The position numbers were made by a program, and so were the translations under genes. The notes beneath the pieces were generated by a model. The model saw only the letters and a program-made list of their open reading frames with translations. It was not told the origin of the DNA and made no database searches. Positions 8,232-14,750 of a stretch of DNA of 58,421 nucleotides are shown here, piece by piece; the stretch's first letter is position 1, and each line of letters opens with the position of its first letter. The stretch is from a virus. Location: the IMG/VR virus record IMGVR_UViG_3300032284_001308, positions 1 through 58,421 of that record. One strand, given 5' to 3'.

Positions 8232-8708
8232 ATGGCTTCAGCGGTTACAACTCAAAAGATCGGGGCGGAGCGTAACCTTCGCCAAGTGTTTCACGTTCCT
8301 GGTGCAACATCCGCAACGGTGTTGACGGACGGTTCGGCGACGTACTGGTTCGATATGACGGGGTACAATTGGGTCGGCTTTGTTGTCGGCACGGTGGTTT
8401 CCGCCAGTTCCAGCGGGCCAACTCTTTTGGAAATCGTCGCCGCAGACGACTCAAGCGGGACTAACACTGTGGCGGTGGTCACTTCGACAATCGCATCAAC
8501 CGCCGTGAACGGTTCATACTTCATCGAATGCTCGGCTGCTCAGGTGCGCGAAGTATCGGCGGCTGCTGGCTATACGAGCCGATATGTCTCGATCCGAATT
8601 ACGACCAGCAACTCTGGTGATAAGCAGTGTGTCCTGGTGGATCTCGATTACCCGCGAGCACCACAACTGAACCTGACCACAAACCATACCTCCGGCGTTT
8701 CTAACTGA
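8232..8708 (+). CDS. probable head decoration or minor head protein
   Basis: 158 residues, rich in Ser/Thr/Val beta strands (SATYWFDMTGYNWVGFVVG, TLLEIVAADDSSGTN) with no charged helices. It lies directly after the capsid gene, where decoration or head-spike proteins usually sit. No named family recognised. ATG follows GGAGATTTTGCA. The call comes from position and all-beta composition. Confidence 0.6.
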   Translation: MASAVTTQKIGAERNLRQVFHVPGATSATVLTDGSATYWFDMTGYNWVGFVVGTVVSASSSGPTLLEIVAADDSSGTNTVAVVTSTIASTAVNGSYFIECSAAQVREVSAAAGYTSRYVSIRITTSNSGDKQCVLVDLDYPRAPQLNLTTNHTSGVSN

Positions 8709-8719
8709 GGTCTGACCAA

Positions 8720-8917
8720 GTGGCTAACGAGAATCGCAATCAGGCGAAACAGCCGGTCGTGCAAAACGGGAGTGCCGTCGAGGAATTGGCGGCATCCCTG
8801 TTCGCTCGGAACTGGTCTCGCAACCTGCCGATCACTCCAGACGCATTCGCACTGGAGACACTGGAAGCGGCAAAGTCGTTTTACGACGCAGTTGCAAAAG
8901 TCAATAAACCCTCCTGA
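8720..8917 (+). CDS. small head-region protein, function unknown
   Basis: 65 residues from GTG 8720, with GAGG eight bases upstream. Low-complexity polar start (NENRNQAKQPVVQNGSAVEE) then one helix (AVEELAASLFARNWSRN) and LETLEAAKSFYDAVAKV. Small helical proteins with the 'A..L..RN' pattern are common between capsid and connector genes; I cannot name a function. Confidence 0.6.
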   Translation: MANENRNQAKQPVVQNGSAVEELAASLFARNWSRNLPITPDAFALETLEAAKSFYDAVAKVNKPS

Positions 8918-8928
8918 CGGGAACGATC

Positions 8929-9699
8929 ATGGCATATCCTTATGGTACTCGCGGATACACAGATCCTGGAACGCGGCGGACTCGTTCGTGTGACCCGAAT
9001 CTATCCTCATACTGGTCAACGAGCTTGTGGAACACTTGCCCGCTGATGGAAGACGAATCGGCCATTGATATCCTTGCCACATGCAATGAGCAGTGGATGG
9101 GATTCAATACGGTTGCCAGCACTGGCGACTATACGCTGACTACCGTGACGTCTGGTACGGCGGCGATTTCGACATCGGAACCGGGTGTCTTGCAAATTGA
9201 CTGCGGTGCTGCGACTGCCGGTCAAGGATGCAATCTCCAGCGACAGAAATCGAACTTTGTACCCGCGCTGACTCGTGATATTTGGGCGGAATTCCGCGTC
9301 AAACTCGTCACATCAGTGAACTCACAGTTCTTCGTTGGTCTTGCTGCTGTCAGTACGACTGTGATCGCATCAAACGCTTTGTCCTCAGCGAATTGCATCG
9401 GGTTCTCCAGTGTGACCACTAACGGTGTGTTGCTGGCTACATCAGTTAAGGCATCGACCGCAGCAACCCAAACGGCGACGACGATGGTTGCGGGAACGTA
9501 TCAAAACCTCGGGTTTTATTACAACTCGACGGCGGATACGGTCCAGTTCTACGTCAATGGCAAACCGAATGGTGCAGTCATGACGACGACCAATATTCCG
9601 AAGGTCGCGTTGTCTCCGACGTTCGTTAATCAGGGCAGCGGAAGCGGTCAGCCGGTTCTGTATTGCAATTCTTACCGAGTCATGCAACGACGAACCTAA
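8929..9699 (+). CDS. LamG/jelly-roll-like virion surface protein
   Basis: 256 residues, nearly all beta. The central part (RDIWAEFRVKLVTSVNSQFFVGLAA ... NLGFYYNSTADTVQFYVNGK) has the strand pattern of concanavalin/LamG folds, including 'YVNGK', common in carbohydrate-binding proteins. In the capsid-decoration position it may coat the head and bind host or mucus glycans. It resembles the LamG protein at 50597-51442 in fold type, not in sequence. ATG follows GACGGGAACGATC. Confidence 0.6.
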   Translation: MAYPYGTRGYTDPGTRRTRSCDPNLSSYWSTSLWNTCPLMEDESAIDILATCNEQWMGFNTVASTGDYTLTTVTSGTAAISTSEPGVLQIDCGAATAGQGCNLQRQKSNFVPALTRDIWAEFRVKLVTSVNSQFFVGLAAVSTTVIASNALSSANCIGFSSVTTNGVLLATSVKASTAATQTATTMVAGTYQNLGFYYNSTADTVQFYVNGKPNGAVMTTTNIPKVALSPTFVNQGSGSGQPVLYCNSYRVMQRRT

Positions 9700-9715
9700 T
9701 AGTGAGGGGCGATAA

Positions 9716-10183
9716 ATGGCCGGTTCGTCAATGACATTTACGGTTGACGCTGGACAGGCCACGTATGCTCCCGGAGCGCGTGGCCACTTCCGGCGACTGA
9801 TCGTCAACTGGACTTCGGATTCAGCAACAGGCGCCGTCACAGGGACGACTGCTAATGCCAATGGGTCGCCGATGCGATTCGTCGGTCGAATCATCCGTGC
9901 GATTACTTACAACGGCGCGGCGGCTCCGACAACTGGGTATTCGATCACGCTGACGGACGCCAATGGACTAAACATCCTCGGGAAGTGTCAGAGCACATTA
10001 TCGACAGTAGCGTCAAACGGATCAGGATTAAGTCCTGTTCAGACATATTTCTTCCTGCAGGATGCAACAGGAACGCCAGTCACTCAGGCGTCGCTTCCGA
10101 TCATTTTCGACACGATCACGATTGCGGTGGCAGGTGCCGGAAACTCGAAAAACGGCGTATTAATCCTGACGATTGAGGAATAG
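9716..10183 (+). CDS. all-beta structural protein, unknown
   Basis: 155 residues with a strong GAGGGG ribosome site. It opens SSMTFTVDAGQATY and ends NGVLILTIEE, alternating hydrophobic and polar residues, with a Gly/Thr-rich middle. Similar short beta proteins occur as decoration or neck proteins between capsid and connector genes in HK97-like phages. No family assigned. Confidence 0.6.
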   Translation: MAGSSMTFTVDAGQATYAPGARGHFRRLIVNWTSDSATGAVTGTTANANGSPMRFVGRIIRAITYNGAAAPTTGYSITLTDANGLNILGKCQSTLSTVASNGSGLSPVQTYFFLQDATGTPVTQASLPIIFDTITIAVAGAGNSKNGVLILTIEE

Positions 10184-10186
10184 CCC

Positions 10187-11029
10187 ATGTTTGGCAGTTG
10201 GAGCGGTCGACCGCCGTTCAAAACGCTGACGACGGACTATCGCCGAATCACAGAACCGTCCGTGGAACCGATTTCCATTATCGAAGCCAAGATGCAGGCC
10301 CGTCGCTCACCCGATGAGTTTGCAGAGGATTCGATGTGGGGGATTTATGTCAACGCGGCACGCAACCAAGTCGAAGTGGATGCGTGTCGCGCGGTGTGCT
10401 GGCAGCGATGGCAGCTATTACTTGATCGATGGCCCGACATTTTTGAGCTGTATCGATGCCCGGTGATTGCGGTGGAATCCGTCAAATATCTCGATCTCGG
10501 GGCAGATCCTGGAACATGGCAAACGGTTGACCCCTCGGTTTACACAGTCAGCTATTCCGAACCGTGCCGAATCACGCAGGCGTATGCTCACTATTGGCAA
10601 CCGAATCGTTTTCAGATGGGATCGATCTCCGTGACATTCACGGCGGGGTACTTGATTCCATTCACGGTCGATATCAATGCGGACACACTCACATTTACCG
10701 ATTACGTCCCAACGAATGGGGCGTCCTTCCGAGTCAGCAATAGCGGTGGGGCTTTACCAACTCCATTGGTGGCAGGGCAAACCTACTATGTCGTTGGCAC
10801 AAGCGGAAACACCTGTCAGCTTTCAACGACATCGAACGGATCTGCAATCAATTTCACCTACGCGGGATCAGGCCAAAACTTTCTCGGAACTCTTCCGGGT
10901 GGGTTGAGAATGGCGATGTTGAAACATATCGCGACGAACTTTGCTGATCGTGAAGGTTCGAGCATCGCGGCAGATTGTGAACGGTCGTATTTGCAGTCTC
11001 TTCGTGCTGTTCAGTATGCGGTGTTGTGA
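10187..11029 (+). CDS. head-tail connector (gp6-like) with an inserted beta domain
   Basis: 280 residues. The N-terminal 165 residues match head-tail adaptor proteins of the gp6/phiE125 gp8 type: EPISIIEAKMQARRSPDEF, then VDACRAVCWQRWQLLLDRWPD and VIAVESVKYLD, with the C-terminal helix GGLRMAMLKHIATNFADREG. About residues 163-240 are an insert (VDINADTLTFTDYVPTNGASF, TPLVAGQTYYVVGTSGNTC) of a repeat type usually seen in tail fibres. The insert probably projects from the neck. Stop overlaps the next ATG by one base. Confidence 0.75.
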   Translation: MFGSWSGRPPFKTLTTDYRRITEPSVEPISIIEAKMQARRSPDEFAEDSMWGIYVNAARNQVEVDACRAVCWQRWQLLLDRWPDIFELYRCPVIAVESVKYLDLGADPGTWQTVDPSVYTVSYSEPCRITQAYAHYWQPNRFQMGSISVTFTAGYLIPFTVDINADTLTFTDYVPTNGASFRVSNSGGALPTPLVAGQTYYVVGTSGNTCQLSTTSNGSAINFTYAGSGQNFLGTLPGGLRMAMLKHIATNFADREGSSIAADCERSYLQSLRAVQYAVL

Positions 11030-11388
11030 TGTTGCCAAAAAGCAAAATAGCGAACGCTGCGGGGCCAAGGAATAACTACATCCAGGTATATCGCGTTTCT
11101 GATTCGGACGCGAATGCAATTGGTGAAGTGCTTCCTCAATACACGAAACTTTGTGATCGGTTTGTGAGTGCGAAGATTACTGGCGGGACAGAGTTTTTAG
11201 CGGCAATGCAGCAACAGCCAAAACTGACGTGCATCCTCGAACTTCCCTATGACTCGGTGACAAAAACGATTCGTTCAAGGGATCAGATTCGCGACGAAGG
11301 ACGAATACAGCACATCGACCGTGCGACGAACCAAGGCGAGAACAACGAAAAGATTGTGCTCTGGATCATAGAAGCGGTGGCGACCTAA
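11029..11388 (+). CDS. head closure / head-tail joining protein
   Basis: 119 residues from ATG 11029, overlapping the previous TGA. Beta-rich with the pattern of SPP1 gp16/HK97 head-tail joining proteins (NYIQVYRVSDSD ... DRFVSAKITGG ... KIVLWIIEAVAT). It closes the connector after packaging and docks the tail. The stop TAA overlaps the next ATG (TAATG). Assigned from fold pattern and gene order. Confidence 0.7.
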   Translation: MLPKSKIANAAGPRNNYIQVYRVSDSDANAIGEVLPQYTKLCDRFVSAKITGGTEFLAAMQQQPKLTCILELPYDSVTKTIRSRDQIRDEGRIQHIDRATNQGENNEKIVLWIIEAVAT

Positions 11389-12029
11389 TGTCTGAAGTCA
11401 TTGGAATGCACGACCTGATCACGTTTCTCAAGGAGTTCCCTGAGAACGTGCAACGTCGTGTCTGCCGAATGGCACTGAAGAAGGCAGCGGCGATTGTTGT
11501 CGCGGAGGCGAAAAAGGAATATCCGAAAGCTGCAAAACTGGGTCGGATCTGGCTGAAGAAGGGGTTCTCAATACCCAAGACCTATCATACGGCGGACATG
11601 ATTACGAACAAAGCATGGAATAAACCTGATTACTCGATGCAGTTGATCAGTACCGCCAGCGGATATGGTCGGTTGAATCATCTTGTCGAGGACGGGACGG
11701 CGGATCGGTTTCATAACAGTTTCACGCCACTGAGAACAATGGTTGTCGGTACACGTATCAAAAACCGTCGAGTGAAGCAAGCCAACGGCGGTTACAAGAC
11801 CGTCAAGGAAGTCGCAAGCCAGTCCATTCGGCGAGGCCAAGGAAGCCGAGACAGACTGACGGGAAGTAAGTTGCGTGAAGGACGTGGAAAGTACGTAGGC
11901 CGGATGCCAGCACGACATCCGCTCGCACGAGCCATGTCAAACACTTCGATGCAGGTACAGGACATTATCGCCACGGAAGTTCGGGCTGGTCTCGACCGTG
12001 AAATTGCGAGGAATAATTCATCGACCTGA
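11388..12029 (+). CDS. tail completion protein, HK97 gp10-like
   Basis: 213 residues. The N-terminus (MHDLITFLKEFPENVQRRVCRMALKKAAAIVVAEAKKEYP) is characteristic of HK97 gp10-type neck/tail proteins, with two amphipathic helices then a beta region (YGRLNHLVEDGTADRF) seen in the same family. The middle is very basic (KNRRVKQANGGYKTVK). It acts where tail tube meets head. Translationally coupled to the gene before. Confidence 0.75.
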   Translation: MSEVIGMHDLITFLKEFPENVQRRVCRMALKKAAAIVVAEAKKEYPKAAKLGRIWLKKGFSIPKTYHTADMITNKAWNKPDYSMQLISTASGYGRLNHLVEDGTADRFHNSFTPLRTMVVGTRIKNRRVKQANGGYKTVKEVASQSIRRGQGSRDRLTGSKLREGRGKYVGRMPARHPLARAMSNTSMQVQDIIATEVRAGLDREIARNNSST

Positions 12030-12086
12030 TCGCGTCGGATTCGTCCGCAGGGTTTGGGTGTTGGATTCAGTTAGGGGTTATTTGTT

Positions 12087-12533
12087 GTGAGCGGTATCGC
12101 AGAAGCAGCAGTCGTGTGGAAACTCAAGTCCGCGAATACAAACGCGGGTACACGAGCATTCCCACGCATCGCTCCTGAAGGCTCCAGCAAAACCCCGTAT
12201 CTCATCGTTGATCGCCCTCCAGGTCAGCAGAACCCGCAAATCAGCACGGGACCATCATTTCTCAAAATTACTCCAATGACGGTCTATTGCGTCTGTGACG
12301 AGAAGTCTGGCGGATACATCGCGTCTCGCGCTCTCGGGCGACAAGTTGAAGCGGCACTCAATCCATCGAACGTCACCGGATCGGTTCAGTGGAACGGAAC
12401 CTGGATCGATCATTGCGTGGTGACGCAGACGTATGAGGCGAGTGCTCCACCACAATTAGCGGACGAAGTTGGTTGGCCTATCGAGGCAATAGATATCGTT
12501 TTGTACCACCTTAATTGCGACAGTTCGGGCTAA
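12087..12533 (+). CDS. tail terminator, DUF3168-like
   Basis: 148 residues from GTG 12087, with AGGGG about ten bases upstream. Pattern of tail terminators: a helix at the start, PYLIVDRPPG, then beta strands (KITPMTVYCVCDEKSGGYIASRALGRQVEAAL) and a closing strand. It caps the tail tube and joins it to the connector. It directly precedes the tail tube genes, as in HK97/lambda-type operons. Confidence 0.65.
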   Translation: MSGIAEAAVVWKLKSANTNAGTRAFPRIAPEGSSKTPYLIVDRPPGQQNPQISTGPSFLKITPMTVYCVCDEKSGGYIASRALGRQVEAALNPSNVTGSVQWNGTWIDHCVVTQTYEASAPPQLADEVGWPIEAIDIVLYHLNCDSSG

Positions 12534-12548
12534 TAAAGGAATTTCCAA

Positions 12549-13019
12549 ATGACAGCGGAAGCATTTACACAGGGCACGTTCTACGGTGGTCTCGCCGCTC
12601 TCACGACGGGAACTACCCTGATCGGCAATATCGTCGCGATTACTCCACCCGAGATGTCTCGGGAAGTGATCGAAACGACCGTTACCTCAACGGGTGCGAA
12701 CGGTATCAAGACGTTTATCGCTGGTGACCTCAAGGACATGGGCGAGATTAGCGTCACCGTCCAATACAACACTCAGGTTGATTATAACGCACTGATGGGC
12801 GCTCCGTCGTCGTCATTGACGGGATGCGACACTATCACCGTAACGTTCCCCAAGCGCGGGACGAGTTGTAACGGTTCCCTACCAACATCTGCGGCGACAT
12901 GGGCCGCTTCCGTCGTGACGACCAAGGTTTCACCGAAATGGGACTTCGAGTCTCAGATGGTTGTCACGCTCACGTTCAAGGTTGTCGGCATTCCTACATA
13001 CACGGCAGCGGTCGTATAA
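12549..13019 (+). CDS. major tail tube protein, paralogue 1
   Basis: 156 residues. Conserved with the next two genes: FTQGTFYGGLAALTTGTT, EMSREVIETT, GDLKDMGEISVTVQYNTQ.DYN, VTFPKR.TSCNG, KVSPKWDFESQMVVTLTFKV. The tube fold ends with the last beta strand FKVVGIPTYTAA. It forms hexameric rings of the non-contractile tube. First of three tandem copies with 15-20-base gaps, each with its own ribosome site. Confidence 0.8.
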   Translation: MTAEAFTQGTFYGGLAALTTGTTLIGNIVAITPPEMSREVIETTVTSTGANGIKTFIAGDLKDMGEISVTVQYNTQVDYNALMGAPSSSLTGCDTITVTFPKRGTSCNGSLPTSAATWAASVVTTKVSPKWDFESQMVVTLTFKVVGIPTYTAAVV

Positions 13020-13037
13020 TCCAGGAAAGGAACAAAA

Positions 13038-13508
13038 ATGGCCAATCAGTCATTTACTCAAGGTACGTTTTATGGTGGCTTGGCGGCACTGACGACCGGC
13101 ACAACCGTGATCGGAAACATCGTCGCAATCACGCCGCCGGAAATGAGCCGTGAAGCGATTGAAACGACATACACGACCACGAGCGCGAATGGGATTAAGA
13201 CTTACATCCCAGGCGACTTGAAGGATATGGGGGAAATGTCAGTGACGTGCCAATACAACACGCAACTCGACTACAACTCCCTGTTCGGTGCTCCTTCAAC
13301 GACAAATACCGGCTGTGACACAATGACGGTGACGTTTCCAAAACGGGCAACGACCTGTGGCGGTTCTGTCGCATCGTCGGCGGCAACATGGTCCGCCCCG
13401 GTGGTCATCACCAAACTAAGTCCCAAATGGGAATTCGATTCTCAAATGCTGATCACAATGACGTTCAAGGTGATTGGTGCTCCGACCTACACGGCGGCAG
13501 TGGCCTAA
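13038..13508 (+). CDS. major tail tube protein, paralogue 2
   Basis: 156 residues, the same length as paralogue 1 and closest to it: nearly identical FTQGTFYGGLAALTTGTT.IGNIVAITPPEMSRE and GDLKDMGE segments. Differences cluster in loops (TTYTTTSANGIKTYIPGD; GAPSTTNTGCDTM). DNA identity is clearly lower than protein identity, so the duplication is old, not an assembly artefact. AGGAAAGGAAC ribosome site. Confidence 0.8.
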   Translation: MANQSFTQGTFYGGLAALTTGTTVIGNIVAITPPEMSREAIETTYTTTSANGIKTYIPGDLKDMGEMSVTCQYNTQLDYNSLFGAPSTTNTGCDTMTVTFPKRATTCGGSVASSAATWSAPVVITKLSPKWEFDSQMLITMTFKVIGAPTYTAAVA

Positions 13509-13526
13509 TGCTGAAGGGCGGAAGAA

Positions 13527-13973
13527 ATGTCGCAGGCGTTCACGCAAGGGACATTCTATGGTGGCGCGGCAGCACTTTCCACGAATACGACGTTACTCGG
13601 AAACATCGTGGGCGTGGATACCGCTCCCGAGTTTTCTCGTGAAGTGATCGAGACGACGAACTCACGTAATACAAACCTTTGGGCGACGTTTGCAGCGGGC
13701 GATATCAAGGACGCGGGTTCGATCTCGATCACATGGCAATACAACACTCAGCTTGATTATGGAATCCTGTTCAACACTGGTAACGATGCGATTCAGATCA
13801 CGTTTCCAAAGCGTGCGACGAGTTGCGGCGGATCAGTAGCGACTAATGCGGCGACATGGACGGCTTATGTCGTGCTGGAAAAGTTGAGTCCGGCATGGAA
13901 GTTCGATCAGCAGATGGTGATTACAGGTACGTTCAAAATTAGTGGGCAACCCGCATTTGTTGCGGCGTCATAA
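13527..13973 (+). CDS. major tail tube protein, paralogue 3
   Basis: 148 residues; same core (FTQGTFYGG.AALSTNTTLLGNIVGV, REVIETTNSR, GDIKDAGSISITWQYNTQLDY, TFPKRATSCGG) but eight residues shorter: the loop after DYGILFNTGNDA is trimmed. Most divergent of the three. It could be a specialised ring, for example at the tip or neck. A 16-bp palindrome follows its stop. Confidence 0.78.
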   Translation: MSQAFTQGTFYGGAAALSTNTTLLGNIVGVDTAPEFSREVIETTNSRNTNLWATFAAGDIKDAGSISITWQYNTQLDYGILFNTGNDAIQITFPKRATSCGGSVATNAATWTAYVVLEKLSPAWKFDQQMVITGTFKISGQPAFVAAS

Positions 13974-13974
13974 A

Positions 13975-13990
13975 TTCCACAATTGTGGAA
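13975..13990. repeat. 16-bp palindrome after the tail tube genes
   Basis: TTCCACAATTGTGGAA starts one base after the TAA of the third tube gene and is followed by AAAAC. It could be a weak terminator/processing hairpin between tube genes and chaperones, tuning their ratio, or an operator. It differs from the TGTCTAAAA palindrome family. Confidence 0.5.
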
Positions 13991-14064
13991 AAACAGAAGC
14001 GGGATTGGCAGTGTGACACGGTTCGACCGCCGCATTGCAGATCCTACAAACCAAAGGACTGACG

Positions 14065-14505
14065 ATGATTCTTGACCGGCAATTGGTGATCTCTGCGGAT
14101 GATTCTGATTTCGAGTATGTCGATGTTCCCGAGTGGACTCCGAAAGGGTCTGCGGAAGTGGCTCAAGTTCGCGTCAAGTCGCTCAGTGGCGATCAGCGGG
14201 CGAGATTTTGGGCACGGATTGACCAGGACAAGAAAGGTCCGGTCAGCGGCAACGCCTACGCTCTGGCGTGTGCGATGGGAATGGTCGACGACAAGGGGGC
14301 GTATCTGTTCCCGAACGAAAACGAAGGGGCATTGCTCCTCGGCAAGAAGCATCCAGAAGTGATCGAACGGATTGCAGGCAAGATTCTCGACATGTCCGCG
14401 ATGACGAAAGCGAGTCGTGAGGCACTGGAAAAAAAGTCACAGGAGATGACGAACTCCAGTGGTGGTACTTCTTCGCCAGAACCGTCAACACCGGCTATGG
14501 AATGA
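14065..14505 (+). CDS. tail assembly chaperone (gpG-like)
   Basis: 146 residues from ATG 14065 with AAAGGACTGACG upstream. It begins with beta strands (LDRQLVISADDSDFEYVDVPEW) and continues with helices (YALACAMGMVDDKGAYLF, VIERIAGKILDMSAMTKASREALEKK), the pattern of gpG-type chaperones that coat the tape measure protein during tail assembly. The hydrophilic end (TNSSGGTSSPEPSTPAME) is replaced when the ribosome shifts at 14430-14436. Confidence 0.75.
   Translation: MILDRQLVISADDSDFEYVDVPEWTPKGSAEVAQVRVKSLSGDQRARFWARIDQDKKGPVSGNAYALACAMGMVDDKGAYLFPNENEGALLLGKKHPEVIERIAGKILDMSAMTKASREALEKKSQEMTNSSGGTSSPEPSTPAME
14430..14436 (+). promoter_or_regulatory. programmed -1 frameshift site A AAA AAG
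   Basis: In the chaperone frame the codons read GAA AAA AAG, giving the canonical slippery heptamer A AAA AAG, the same as in E. coli dnaX. After a -1 slip the new frame is open from the site straight through 14502 to 14747. This yields a gpGT-type fusion of about 227 residues. It sits before the tape measure gene, as in lambda-like phages. Confidence 0.82.
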
Positions 14506-14747
14506 ACGTCAAGTCGCTCATGCGGGACACTCCGTCTGAGTGCTTTCAGGAATGGATTGCGGCCTACAAAAACGAACCGTGGGGCGATGACTGGCAGCAG
14601 ACGGCGGATATTGCGTGTGCGGCGATTAACCCGCATATCAAGAAACCGCTGACACGGGCCGACTTCATTCCGTTTGCAAAACAGGCAGTCGGAATGACGG
14701 ATTTGGATGAGATGGAAAAAGCACTCGCCAATATGTGCGTGAGGTAA
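14502..14747 (+). CDS. tail assembly chaperone, frameshift extension (gpT-like)
   Basis: 81 residues if started at ATG 14502 (ATGA overlap), but the frame is open upstream to the slippery site and the upstream part (VTGDDELQWWYFFARTV) looks like real protein, so it is most likely made as the C-terminal half of a -1 frameshift product with the preceding gene. It is helical with Trp-rich start and ends FIPFAKQAVGMTDLDEMEKAL. The T part of such fusions recruits the tail tube protein to the tape measure. Confidence 0.78.
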   Translation: MNVKSLMRDTPSECFQEWIAAYKNEPWGDDWQQTADIACAAINPHIKKPLTRADFIPFAKQAVGMTDLDEMEKALANMCVR

Positions 14748-14750
14748 AGC

